Source of the DNA: Ficedula albicollis
Taxonomy: Eukaryota > Chordata > Aves > Passeriformes > Muscicapidae
DNA length: 64,000 bases
NCBI RefSeq assembly: GCF_000247815.1
Contig: NC_021681.1
Location: forward strand, 21,588,442-21,652,441
Reading direction: 5' to 3'
The number at the start of each line of letters is the position of its first letter. Position 1 is the first letter of the stretch. The notes below the pieces were generated by a model. That model had not been told where the DNA came from. It ran no database searches and saw only the letters and a list, made by a program, of their open reading frames with translations. Positions 1-13,044 of this stretch are shown here, piece by piece. The translations under genes were made by a program, and so were the position numbers.

Positions 1-3000
1 TCTGTTCCTAGTGAAGAATCTTTGATGTAGTCAGCAAGACTTTTCTTCTGCCTAGAAGACCTATTGATATATCACCAAATAGAGAGCAGAGAAAAAAAAC
101 CACTCTTGTGTGTCACTGGATTCTTAATCTATTTTATGAGCCTTAAACACTACAACTCTTTGCACAGTAGAAATTCCAAAAGATACAGAAACTCAATTTT
201 TCCTCCTTCTGTGGTTTTTCTAAACCTGAAGTTTTACGTTTCATGAATATTTTTAAACAGCTCAAACCTTTTTAGGCTTTTTCTTACCTTCCTTATCAAG
301 GAAGAAAGAAGAAATCCTGTGAATCAGATCCCACGTGCATAATCACACAACTCTACGAAATAAGTGCATCCATAAAAAGCATTCAGCTCTAACATTGCTG
401 TATAGGGAATGCTTAGACTTAAAAATTATGCTGTTTGGACTAGCAACTTTGAATACATGTTATGAGCAATGCATCTGCACTAGTACTTTTTATTTTCTTT
501 TTTTAACTTAAATCAGAGGACATGAGAAACCTGGCAGTGTCTACAATAAACCTGCTAATTACTTCACCTTTTATAATTCTCATTCCTCTTTTTGTTTCAC
601 ATTTCCATTATACTAATAACATACAGCTAAATTTTTTTTAAAAAATTGATCAGATCTCGATTGCCAGCCAGCAACTTTACAGTAGTAACCTCAACCAAGT
701 TTATAATGATTTCACATTTGCTACCTTTCACTGAGCCAGGACCTACAATAAACATTTTGAGTTGGGCTGAATTTGCCACTTACCTTGGGAGGACTCGTTT
801 GCAGTGGGTTTCCCTTCTTTATTTTTAGGCACAAAGTCACATCCCAGACTGGGGGCTCACCACAGAGGTGGTGGCCAGGGGTGAGGGGTGTGGGCATGAT
901 GGGGACATGGGGAGCTCCTGGCCATCCCAGAGGAAACCCACACCTCCCCCTGTTGCCCTCATTCTCAAGGGAGTGGGGACTAATGAGGGAGCAGCTTCTC
1001 ATTTGCTTCACCTCCCCCCAATTTACAGTCCAGCCTCAGCTGTTTCCAGAGACAGCAATGGGTTTCTTCCATCCACCTCTCTTCTACCTGCCCAAAATCC
1101 CTGGTTTCTTTCCATCACACAAAACCAATCTGTTTATATCTGAGCCATCTCCACTCGGGAATCTCATCTGGCAACAGCAATCATCTTAGGCTCTTGTCTC
1201 AACCACCCTCCAATGTCTCCACCCAGAGGCTTTTTCCCTCTCCCATTGTCACTTAGGTGTCAAAGCACAGCTTTGAAGATTTAGGCAAATTGCCTTCCTT
1301 TTTATTCCAATTTCGTTTCCATTTTGCATCTTCCTTCCATGTTTATCCTTTCTTTTTTCTTTTTTTTTTTTTCTTTTTGAGGGAAAAGGCTTAATTATTG
1401 TTTATCTGCATCTCCCTGGATGCTATCTCCAAATTATTGCACCATGAACCACCCTCTAAATAGAAACCACACAAGGGAGAGACACTGGGAATGCTCCAAC
1501 TGCAGGGAAGGGTTTGATCAGAGATCCCACTATTGGGCACCAGAGAGCCCAGCTACACAGGCTCAGGAAATGCAGTTTCATTAGCTCTACTCATCATCCA
1601 ACTACACATTTCACACCCTATCATCTCCTCTTATTTATCTATTGCCTCCTCAGGTCTTGAGTGCTCTCCCCTCTTTACTGAGCCCCAAGACATTTCCATT
1701 ACACTTCTTTCCCCCCTCCTGTTATTTTAGCCCTGCTGTCTTTTTCCCCAGAGTGTTGTGCTCTGCATTTAGAGCCAGGAGATCAGCAAGCATGGACAGG
1801 ATGCAGTGATTCATCCCTCTAGCTCTCACCTCAACTCTATAGCTACAGCAGGGAAATTAGATGCCATATCTAAGCTGTACCTGGGGAAGCAAATGTGCAC
1901 TGGAAGAAATAAGGCTGAAGCTACTGGGGGAAAAAAAAAGAAAACCTGACTTGGAATTAAATTTTTTCACCTATCTGCAAAACAACATTTTTAGCAATAT
2001 GGCACATTTGTTGTGTTTCAAGGTCTTGTGCCTTAGTTACTTGATTAATTGTGCTGATTTCACTTTGTGTTTCTTATTCATTTGTCTCCTTCTGGTTGTG
2101 GGATTCTGTAGCCCTCAGTGCCTGAGAGAAATGCACTGGGATGGGACTGCTGTCTGGGATGCTTATGCCATTTCCCACTCTATTCTGAAATGCTTGTTGA
2201 GCCCTTGCAGTGTTCCAGTTGTGAACATAACTCCAGCGTGTTTTCCTCCATCAGCTCTGTTTTGTGGCCTGCAGTTACAAGGTTTCTGTCCGGGTTAGAA
2301 GCAGCAGGGACTTCATAATATACTGCATTTTTTAAATGCATTAGCAGAATTTCTTTAGAAATTAAGGTTATCAAGTTGCTCTGATTTCAGTGTGTTCAGC
2401 AATTTAGTTTCCAAGAAAATTAACAAGGGCTTTAATTAAAACACTTTTTAAAAACATCTTTTAGATTTTTTTTTTAACCATATACATTAGCGGAGCTCAG
2501 GTAGTATGAGCATGGTTATACCTTCTCCAGTGCTCCAGGGTGGGAAGGAACTTGTGCTCACATTCAGTGGTTTGAAACACAAGTGGGACAAGGAGGGTTG
2601 TCAGGATATAGACAATCCCTTCTGGTATATAAAATAATACACCTTCCATCAGGTTATTTTTTTCCTCTGTTCCAAATATTGGGCTGAAAGTATTCCCAAG
2701 GAGGAGAGGAGAGCTGAGCTGGAATGCCTGGTGTGGGGCAGGCTGTGAACATTTAGGACTGACTGCCCCAGGGACAGCCAGGCAATCTCAGTGTGCTCGT
2801 TCTTGTGTCCTTCCAGGAGGCCCAAGGGCTTGGCCTGAGCCAGGGTTCACTTCCCAAATGCTTCCCCAGTGGGGACATCCCTGGAGACCCCCTGAGGTGA
2901 CTACAACTGTGCTGAGCTGGCTTGGGATCATTTTTGAGCAGGATTTGGGGAAGGCAGGAACTGCAGGAAGCCTGGAAGGGAGGAGCTGCTCTGCCATGGG

Positions 3001-3202
3001 TCTGCTGTCTGTCCCTGAAGAGGGCTCATGTTGGATCCCAGAAATCAGGAGATTTTGAGCTTTCTGTGCTTTCAGGCACAGACCCCCTGGAGAACACTGC
3101 TTTCGACCTGAGGCCTTGGAGATGGCTTCTAAATTTGGGTGATGAAGTAAAAATCACAAGTGTGTAGTGAAATAGAAGTGCGTGCTTTCACAGGGTGACA
3201 GG
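1..3202. other. Single-copy noncoding DNA
   Basis: No gene, RNA or mobile element is recognised here. Short open frames occur on both strands, overlap one another, and show no domain, signal peptide or splice-bounded structure. A pyrimidine-rich stretch with a long T run lies at about 1345-1377, and 840-1260 is locally richer in G+C. This is most simply intergenic or intronic sequence. Confidence 0.7.
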
Positions 3203-3242
3203 TTTTAAATTTTATAGTATAGTTTTAAGTTTTATAGTATAG
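3203..3242. repeat. 20-bp tandem duplication, two copies
   Basis: Two adjacent 20-bp copies share the core TTTTATAGTATAG and start at about 3203 and 3223. They differ at one or two positions near the 5' end. This is a local slippage-type duplication with no sign of function. Confidence 0.8.
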
Positions 3243-6200
3243 TGATGGGTATGGGACAAGATAGAGGGTTTTGGGCATTGTCTCTTTCTTTGTTCATCTT
3301 TCTTCTTCTTCAGGGATTTCAGGTGGTAGTTTCAGTCAGTGTCACTCTAAAGGTCATGGGAATCTAGTTATTGGGTCAAAAGTATAAATAATCTAGGTGT
3401 TAATTCTCTATTAAACTGTTTAGCTTTAAGAGACTTTGTAGTAACTTCACTTGAGGCCATTTTTCCCTGTTTCTAGAAAGAAATTAGAAGTGCTGCTGTA
3501 CTCTCTGTACTTTTGATGAAATATAATAAACATCCAAGCCTGAACACGAGAAAAACTGTTTCAATTGTGTTTTTGTTAATCCTAGATCTAAAGACAAGCA
3601 GTCAAGACTGATGACAAACCACTAATTAAGTGGTGCAAAGCCCCTGCACCACTGGCCACAGGTTTATTTCTCTGTGCCTGATTTCTGTGTCCCCATCTCA
3701 CCTCAGAGAAGGCTCCTTTCCTCTGCTTGGTCTGCTTTAAAACATCCAGGACAATGAATGTGGAGAACTACAGCAGGAATCTGATCTCAGATGGCACTAC
3801 TTAATTTTATTGCAATAAGGGTAATAAATGTACTAAGCACAAACAACGTGCTCCATATAGAAATAGATTTAATACATTTAACTGGATTTTGAAATTGGTT
3901 CTCCTGAGTGGACACCCATTCTTGTTCAGATCACAGGAAGCATCTCAGATGGTATTTTGAAAGATGATAGAATACCTGTCATCTTGATACCAGGATAAAG
4001 TAGAGAAGGAACATTAGATTTCTACTGCAGGTCTGTGAAAAGAAATTTTTTTTTTTCAGATACTTGGATTTTATTTCATTATGTTTCCTTTTCTTCATTT
4101 AATTTAATAATATGTTTCAAATCTATTTATCCAAATGCATCTGTTTTATACTTGGGGAAATACAATCTGAAAAGAAAATGTAACTTTTTTCCAGTAAAGT
4201 TAAAAGAATGAAAGGCAACTAATTTTAACATATTGCCACTTAATGTCATCTTGTTTGCTGATAAAATACATGGTAAAGCACTTTCAGAAATCAATTCTTG
4301 AAATAAAACAGAGCTTTCCTGGCTAATGAATGGAGATGCATTTATTTATTTATAGGGTGTTCATCATTCTAATTCCTTTGTGTTTCACAAATATTAGTAA
4401 GTTGATCCATGCTGCACTGAAAAGAAGTCTTATTAGCTCCATGAGGCACAGAAATCACATGGTCTGCCCACACTTACCAGAAAGGGGCTTGTAAACTATA
4501 ATTAGAGTGGAAAAAAAAGAAGTTATTCTTATTGCAGTACTTAACCAGTAAAAAGCTCCCTCTGTCATCCAGTACTTCTAACCTGAAATATTAAACATCC
4601 AGGGACATCTAACTAGATAGAAATGTTGGGTTGTTGGTTTTACTTTTATAAATACATTCTTTGACTTCTTTCCTTTTATTTCCTGAGCTTTTCCTCGATA
4701 CATCAGTGACATTTTCAAGCTTTTTTCCTGCAGATGTGAGGACTAGAGAAATTATTTTATGGTATCACCGAGATAAAATATCATTGAGATTGTCATCTAA
4801 TTGCATACCTTGTGGAAGCTGAGGTGTAAGCAGCCAGCTAAAGGAGGGGAGGCCTGTTTGTAGTTTGGGGTGAGCATACCTTGGTATTGTATTGTTTTCA
4901 GGAGTTATAATATTGTCACGTGTCACGTTCAAATCAAGTTTAAAAAACCAAGTTTAAATCAAGTTTTTTTTATTTGATATGGTCCCTTTATGGTGCCTAA
5001 GCCTTAAAAGGTCATTCATTTTATCTGTGCAAAGTGCTAGTATTGCCAAAATATCCATACCTAAGCTTGCAAAATTATTTTGGAAATAGAGAAATCCTGT
5101 GATAATAGCATTCAAATGTGACCACTGACAAACTTTAATGGGCAATCTCTGGACACATGTAAGAGTGAAGCCTTTGAAGTGTTTTGCATTAGTTTATCTT
5201 TGCTCTAACAAAGTCATTAGGGCTCTTAACAACCATTTGAAGGGGTAAGCGAGGCCAAAAATGAGAAAATTCTGCATTTCATTGCTGTTTTGAAAGAACC
5301 TGCAGAAAATTCGATGTATGTAAAATGTTTTGCTGAATTCCACATTTCTTCCTTATAAATGCAAGCGCTCTCTCTCTCTGTAGCTCCTTGTTTGCATGTT
5401 TAATGTTATGCCACTCCGTGAGTCTCCTCTCTCCTGTGGAATTCAGATGCTGCATTTGTGCATTTGCAGGGCTGTGACCTCGAGCAACACTTGCTCAATG
5501 TAGTAACTACCAGTTGAGAAACAAAACAAAAATCAACTCTAATTGTGCCCATTTAAATTCAAACATTGAAAAATAGCTTAAATATGGTATTTCTGAATGT
5601 AAATTTTACAAAAAAGTCTGACGACTTTAGGATTCTGTTAGCTCTTTATTCCCTCTGTAACGAGGCTATTACATGGCATTGCTCAGATTGATGTTGAAAA
5701 TAATGCAGCTGCTCTTGCAGCTGCAGCAAGAATTCACAGAAGTCAGGATGCAAAGCAAGCTCTGATCAAAGTCCCTGCCTTTAGCTTTCTGCAGTGGGTT
5801 TGTTTTTTCTCTTATTTATTAGCTTAATTCCAGCATCCTCGGAAATGGTGGGATGGCCTGGCTGGGAATAACTGAGGGTTAAAGTTTTAAGGGTTTTAGT
5901 TTGTCTCACAAATGAAAATCCTGTCTTTTTTTTTACTTTTTTTACTGTCTTTTGCAAACCAGACTCACTCTGACAGCAGAAAATGCTGGTTAGTTTTGGC
6001 TTGTATTTTTGTTTTTCAAAATGAACACTTTGGGATTGGTCAACATTAAGACAGTAACAGTGAAGAAAACAAGAGCATCAAAAAGGAGGAAAGACACTTC
6101 AGCTGTGCAGGTGTACAAAACATCTCTGTGCTTCTGGTATTTAAAAATACATTTATGCCTTTGGGTAGGAGCTGATGAACTCGGCTCATTTTGACACCTC

Positions 6201-9200
6201 AAAATGTTTGTCTCTGTGTGGCCAGCAGGCAGGTTTGGAGCAAGGTGCAAATCCAGGATCCCTCATTCTGCTTTTTGATTCCTACAGACAGAGGGTGACA
6301 GGAATGAATTGCAGCAGCAATACACTGGGCCCTGAGTAAACACAGATTTTGGCAATCCCAAAGGCATTTGACACCATCCTCACCCCATTTCCTTTCTCTC
6401 AGGTTTGTGAGGATGACTGATACTTTGGTTCTTGTTGGCTCTTTTATGGACAGGTTGATATTAGCTAAAAACAATTTTAAATAATTTTGAAACGGAGCTT
6501 TACACATAACTTAAACACAACAGTAATAAATCACGTCACTCAGTCTTTCATAGCCACCTTGTAAGGCCTCCAGAAAAAATTATTCCCAGGGAGAATTCCA
6601 GCAGCAGATGATCCAAAGAAGCAAAGAACCATCATTCACCTCCAAAATCTGAATGTACTAATGCCTGATAATTTGGTAGATTCTGTTACTGGCCAAAAGT
6701 GACCTGTACTCAGGACAAAACAGAAATTGTAAACCCCTGCTCCAATTTAATTCTAAATTCCAGAGCTAAGATAACTCCTTGGAAGATCTCTACTCATGGC
6801 AAAGTTCATAAGACAGTGTTTCCAGCCCAGGTGGAGCCACACCAAACACTTTCAGTTTCTCTTGGCAAAATCAGCTTGAGACAAGGAACTGATGCAGCTC
6901 TTGTTCAACTGATGGAAGTTGTTTGGTCACCTTAGTACAAGTTAGTATTCAAGTTGCAATTCCTTGCATCCATTGGAGCTTTGCAGAATTTTCTCAAGAA
7001 GGTCATAAAATAAAACATTAGAGTAGTGTAACTTAAAGGTTACAAAAGCACGGGTTACACAATCAGCATTAATCTGTGACAGCACTGGCTCCAGTCCCGG
7101 CGTAATTTTTAGGAAATAAAAGCAAGAACCAACCACACATTTAATAAAATGAACAAAAACATATTAGGATCAACTTTTGGATCTGATTTTCTTTTGTTGT
7201 TTTGGTTTTGGTTTTTTTGTCAGTGTTTCACAACCATCACTGGATTCCCCTTGGCTGTCACTGCTCCTACAGATTTGTGTCATTGCACAAAGCCATGGCG
7301 AAAACCAGCTTATACACCCTGAATGAGAAATCTGTACCCATAGAACTTGTGCTGTGTACCTTTCTGCTTATCAAGGGAAGAAAAACTTCCCTACTGTTCT
7401 TGTAGCACTTCGAGGTTAAAATCCATATTGACAAAAATAATGCAGCAGAGGTAATAAACATTCGCAGGGACTACACTGGAAAATGAAGACACCAAGCTAA
7501 AAGAAGAAATTAAAAGCAAAAGCCATACTAAGAAACCGAAAGCTGTCAAAGAACTGCCTTGAATATTAATCTGAGCTATTTTAGCCAGGCCTTTTTCAGC
7601 ACCTTTTCTTTCCTGCAAACTTTTATGTTACAGCTCTATTGCCTGTACAGAGTTGCTGAATTGAAGCTCTGCCTGTCAGGAGCTCTTTTCTGTGCTTTAG
7701 CTTCCAGTTGTTCCTGGATTTGCCTCAGCTGCCATATTAAACCCTTGCATGTCAAATTACAAAGCAATTAGGGTGAAATGCAGAGTCGTAATACACAGGT
7801 TAAAAAAAACCTCAGAAACCCTAACTCTACATTTTCTAGGTTTGTAATGACGACTTTGGAAAGTATTAAAATATCTTTTTAATTAGTATAATCCCCGAAT
7901 TACTGACATGTGCTTCACCTGGTGTCACGTAAGTCTTTCATCTTTCTCTTTTTCCTACCTTATAGGCTTTTTCTGCCTATGAACGTTTAAAGTTCATTAT
8001 TTCACACTGTGAGAAATGGAATAAGCACAACTTGAGTATCTGCTAAAGCAGCTAGTGAAGTAAAGAAGTACATAGATTAAGTTTCCAAATGTTTTATCAT
8101 TCTGACCCCTGAATTTTCCTCATTCTGTCCAGCATTACTGCAGAAATACTGACTCGAAGCTGAGAGCCCTGGGAGCTGTGCCATTAACAGAGGGCAGATG
8201 TGGAGGAATGAAGACTCCAGAGGATGGGTCAGTTTAGCTGCCACCACTGTGCTCTGAGTCAGGAGCCAAAGAGGGACGGATGCACAGCCATGGCTAACTC
8301 ATTTAATATCTCTGCTTACCATCTCTGCACCCCAGTGGGACTCATCAGATTTAATTACATATCTAATGTGAAATTCAGCCTCACCCTGTGAGTTATTGCA
8401 CTTCCTCAATTCCTCTTACATTGTGGAAGCACAGCACTTCACAGGACTGGTCCTGCCATGAAAATTAATTAGTTTATGCCTGAGCAGGGCTTTCAACATA
8501 CAGATCATTCTGTATGACAAAGTAGTATTAGATAACAAACCAAGTTATTCAATTGAATTACGGAGCCATAAGAAAATTATTGTCTCTCATTTTTAATCAA
8601 GCAGGCTCCAAGCCAGATTAGTCCCTGATGACGATGCTTTGGCTATTTCAACAGATTTTATTGCCACCAGAAAAGTTTCTCCCTCCCTTGCACCCTGCAG
8701 TTTTCATTGCTGTTTATGTAACACCCTCAATAAAACCAGCTCTAGGTTTCAGGTGAGCCTCTACCTGCAGGGAGCAGTAATTGTTAAGACAACTTGTTGA
8801 AGGTGACTAAAAAGCCTTCTTGGTTTGGAAACAAACACCTCCACATTGTTCTGTTTGGCGTTTTTAATAAACATCCTCTTTAACCATCACTCACTGCAGA
8901 GGTACAGGAGATGAGAAACAGCTCCGAAGCTTCAAGAGAATTAAGCATCAGTAGCTCTGCATTTCTTTCCCTGGCATCAGAGAATTCCCAGGTTACAGAT
9001 GTGGATGGGATTTCATGTGCATGCATGCTTCAGTGCCCTCCCACCAGTTCTCAGAGTCTTTATTAGACTCCATAACCCAAGCAGAAGAATTTCACTACTG
9101 CTTTTAAGGGTCATCTGAGTAGAAGCTTCAAGACAAATTGTGCTGCTGAGGTCATAGAAATTCAGCAGCTAACCTGGAAAAAGAGAACTTAGTTTTGTTT

Positions 9201-9966
9201 GCTGAGGGATAAAGGTGTGGGTTTTTGTATGGTACTCTTGGCAAAGATAAATTTCTGATCATAGCAACTCGTTTGTAGACATGAAGTTCATCAGTTGCCA
9301 TCTTTTTTGGACTTGATAAAATTTTTGGGACAGATCAATGTTAATTTATACCATGGGAGGATCTGGACTAACTCTATGAGGTTTCTGATTTCCCAGGCTG
9401 TGTTTTCCATGCATCCCTGCTGCATGAGCATCCTAATTAAGACAAGAGCAGTAGGGACCTGGCAGCACCCACTCTGCTGCCTTTTTCCCTCACCCTGAAT
9501 TGTACCCTGCTGGTTTTTCACACTTTTTCTTCCATTTATTGCACTTACATTGGAAATCAGATAGAACAGTCATAAAGCACTACAGCACCAAAGAAATAAA
9601 GGCCACGACAATAAAAGATGAGAAATAGAGATGCCAGTTAATGATACCTATCCAGGGAGATTCCTCCTTCTGGTAAGGAAGCAATATGAAGGGCATTCAG
9701 GAAGAAGACAGACCCTCTGCCCAGTAAAATTCACTTTGCCTTTTTAAAATCTTCTTTTAGTTTCTCAGTGCCATTCTTGCTGGCTTCTTTTTCTTCTTCC
9801 CCCTCTCATACCTTCCTTTTCCTCCTGTTAATTCCTTTGATTGACTTTGATTTAGGGAGTTGTTGTGGGTTTTGTTATCACCAGAGGAAAGAATTAGGCA
9901 CACAAAGGAAGATACTAGATTTCTTACTTTCCAACACAGTTACTGACAAGCTCTAGCACTGAATTA
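3243..9966. other. AT-rich single-copy noncoding DNA
   Basis: No gene is recognised over this 6.7-kb block. Only short frames (under about 105 aa) occur, without domains. Sub-stretches at about 5180-5500 and 8560-8720 are repeat-free and of mixed composition, and could be conserved noncoding DNA, but the window alone cannot show conservation. Small direct repeats such as the doubled TGTCACG at about 4915-4928 are trivial. Confidence 0.65.
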
Positions 9967-10236
9967 TCACAGAATCATGGGATGGCCTGGCTTGGAAGGG
10001 ACCTTAAAACTCATCTGGTTCCAACCCTCCTGCCATGGGATGGGCAGGGACACTTTCCACTACCCTGGCCATGAAGACTTCTAGGGATGGAGCATCCACA
10101 GCTTCTCTGAGAAACCTGTTCTAGGGTCTCACCACTGTCACAGTACAGAATTTTTTCCTACTATGTAATCTAAACCTACTCTCTTTCAGTTTGAAAGTCA
10201 TTCCCCCTTGTCCTATCATTACAAGCCCTAGTAAAT
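9967..10236 (-). mobile_element. CR1 LINE, 3'-terminal fragment
   Basis: Read on the plus strand, this begins with CACAGAATCATGGGATGG and continues with GGAAGGGACCTTAAA, then GTTCCAACCCTCCTGCCATG. It ends near CCCCCTTGTCCTATCATTAC. This order matches the reverse complement of the avian CR1 3' end, whose hallmark is a terminal ATTCTRTG-type repeat and no poly-A tail. Only the last 270 bp or so is present, so this is a typical 5'-truncated copy without coding capacity. It keeps most of the remembered consensus words and looks the least decayed of the three CR1 fragments here. Confidence 0.92.
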
Positions 10237-12361
10237 GTTTTTAATTGTTTGTTTATTTGTATTTTTATTGATTTGCTAAGTTTCTGTACACCCCAGCATC
10301 ATCCAAAGTGTAATCAGAAGGAAGTACCTCCACCAAAATTGCCTTTGTTCTGATGGGGTGGTTCTAGTTAGGAACTTGGCTGTTGCAGATGACTTTTTAC
10401 CATACAAAACCCCCCAAGATTTCATGGGGGTGGTTTGCATTCGGTGAGCAGGAGCAGCTAAATTGGCAGCTCTAACCTCACACACCTCTTCTCAATTAAT
10501 GAGGATTAATGAGGAGAGCTGAGGGGACAGTCAGGGGACACCCATGCTGGCTGGGGTTGATCAGGGTGAGGTGTATGTCAGGCAGGGCTGGAGCAGAAGG
10601 ATCTGTACCCAGCCCACCTCTCTGGCTCTGTCTGAGCCCATGCAAGGTGTGAGCACCTTCTTTGCCACAGATGTGGCAGCTGATGTGCTTTGTGCACTGC
10701 ACAAGGGGCTGGAAGCCACCACAGGTGTGCAAACACCTCCTTTGGGTCTGGGCTTTCCAAGCCTGGCTCCCATAGGGATGGGATTATCTTGTGAAGTGAA
10801 GAGAGCCCTCTCTGCCCTGTGAGCCCTCATAGAATTCCTGCCTCATCCTGCAGGCAGGGCTGCCCAGAGCAGTTCTGAGATTCAGACTTCTTAATAGCAT
10901 GTGGGCAGACCTAATCAAGCCCACAGCAGAGTCTGCAGCAACCCTCCCAAACCAAACTCTGCCCCTCTGCTCTCGTTCTTTACAAGTACTCAGCTCCCAC
11001 CATTTCAAAGCAATCTTTCAGAAAATCAATAGTTCTTCATCTCCTTCAGAATGAGAGCAAGTAGGACACTTGGACGTTTGCTTTGTAATCTCTTCAAAAA
11101 TTGCTTTCTTGTCTTCCCAACAGAATTAGGAAATATTGCAGTACCAAAAAAAAAAATATAATATAGAAAAAAATCTCAAGCTTTTTTATCACACTGTCTC
11201 ACTGGTAGGACCAATCTTTGTATTCCTTTTCATTTAGGGATTACCCTAAGCTCACAGCTCTGTTTATACCTTAGGCACACGCACACATCCCTGTTCCTCG
11301 CACAGAGCAATTATTTGTTCTCACAACTCCACTTTCCAGGAGCCTGCTGTAAAATCCTTCCCCATTTTAAAATTTCCATTTTTTCTCTCCCTCTTCCCTC
11401 TCTGTGGCCCTTTAGCCACGAACCTGAGCTGCTCTGCTCCCTCTGAATCCAGAGGAGGAGGCTTGGCCGGGCTTCACAGCCCGTCAGAGCAGCGCTGACC
11501 TTTTTTCCCTAATTGACAATGCGGGGTTTGTGCTAATGGGATGACATCACTGCTGGGAGCTGGAATGCTCTCCCTGCTGTCTCCTTTGTCCCTCGGCATT
11601 TTTCTCCCACACTTTCACAGGAAGTGTATCCCTAGGAGGGAGTGTAAGGAAGACAGTTACACAGTGCTTGAAAAACATATGCAGAAGATATCTTCAATTT
11701 TAATATTTTTTTTTAATTTTTTCCCTAGTCACACTAGTTACCAATGACGTATCCTGAGCCCTCACTGCACTCTGAATCTTCCTTTTCCTTCTTCCAGGTT
11801 GTGATCACTGATGTAATTTTTTGTGTTTGCTTTGCCTCACTGTCCTGAGACGTGCTGCTAGGGAGATTGGTTCCTCTTGGGTTTGAATTATAATTGTAGT
11901 TGTTAGCCTACCGTCCTTTTACAGCTCTAATTTTATTCAAACAACTTGTTAGTAAGATCCTCGTGCATCTCTACAGCAATAAATAGTTAATTGAGGTGCC
12001 TAATTTTGTGTTAAATTGTTGGCAGTTTATATTACTGAGCATCACAGCAGAAGTTAAGTTTTAAAATAACACTTTAAGGAATACATGGTGGGGAAGAGGC
12101 CCCAGTGAAATTGAAAATATTAAGAGCTTTATTTAGCCATTTTGTGAGATTGGCTCACTCATTTCAGTGAGTACTAGAACTTTTAAAGATGCTGCCTGTC
12201 CTGGTTTCAACTTGCTTAAAGCTTAAAAAAAATGTCTTAATGCTGGTAAGAGATTGGCAGCCATGTGCCCAAACATGCAGCCTTGTCTAACCCAACAAAC
12301 CTAGGTGATGGTTTTGGTCAGAGGAGACAGAAAGGGCAGGAGTTTCCTGGCTCTCCCTTTC
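10237..12361. other. Noncoding DNA with a small CpG-bearing stretch
   Basis: No gene is recognised. 10480-10830 is G+C-rich and gives overlapping frames on both strands, none with recognisable features. 11400-11560 holds several CpG dinucleotides and a TGACATCA motif resembling a CRE/AP-1 half site (about 11541). 11930-12150 is AT-rich and repeat-free with several TTAAT/ATTA cores. A run of A residues lies near 11143-11155. Confidence 0.6.
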
Positions 12362-12454
12362 TCCCTGTTATCCCTAAAGACATCATAGGTATTTTACCCA
12401 GGATTTGCTTCTTACATTTTGGTTCTGTCACATTTACCCTCAACTTTAGTTAAC
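12362..12454 (+). repeat. 93-bp duplicated segment, copy 1
   Basis: This segment begins TCCCTGTTATCCCTAAAGAC and ends CAACTTTAGTTAAC. It recurs in the same orientation 590 bp downstream with a single visible mismatch in the first 93 bp (TACATTTTGG here, TACATTCTGG there). The copies are not adjacent, so simple slippage is not the obvious explanation. Confidence 0.92.
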
Positions 12455-12951
12455 CTCTCCCATGGCTGACATCCTGGGTCAGTAAATATTTCCAGCCTGC
12501 TCCAGTGCCAAATGAAATGGATTAACTGGGATCCCAGGTACTTCAGTGAATCTCTTTACCCTGAGCTGTTTTAATTAGCACAGAAATGCAGGGTGCTGCA
12601 GCAGTGGAAGAGAAGGGAAGAATGGACCAGCAGGTCCCTGCAGGACCGTGCCTGGCTGTATCCTTCCTTCAAGGAGTGATAAACCAAATAAAACAGAGAG
12701 GGGGGAAAAGGGGAAAGATTCATGGAGAGGAAACAAATCCCATTACTATTCAGGAAGAGGGATTTATCTATTTTTTTCCTTTTTTGCCTAAACAATGCCC
12801 AAGTATTTCATAGGGGCTCCCTGTATTCCTTCACACATTACATGACATTCATGCTGCCCTTTCCCTTCTGCACTGGGCACTGTGCAAGAAACCACATTAT
12901 TAACAGTGAAAACTCCTCTCCATTAGTTTAATCGCATTTCCCACTTAATTT
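12455..12951. other. Unique noncoding spacer between the two 93-bp copies
   Basis: This 497-bp stretch separates the two direct copies. It contains purine-rich sequence around 12590-12760 and short overlapping frames on both strands. Nothing in it resembles a gene or a mobile element. Confidence 0.6.
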
Positions 12952-13044
12952 TCCCTGTTATCCCTAAAGACATCATAGGTATTTTACCCAGGATTTGCTT
13001 CTTACATTCTGGTTCTGTCACATTTACCCTCAACTTTAGTTAAC
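12952..13044 (+). repeat. 93-bp duplicated segment, copy 2
   Basis: This is the second direct copy of the 93-bp segment at 12362-12454, with the same end points (TCCCTGTTATCC to TTAGTTAAC). The flanks differ on both sides, so the borders are sharp. High identity indicates a fairly recent event. Confidence 0.92.
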
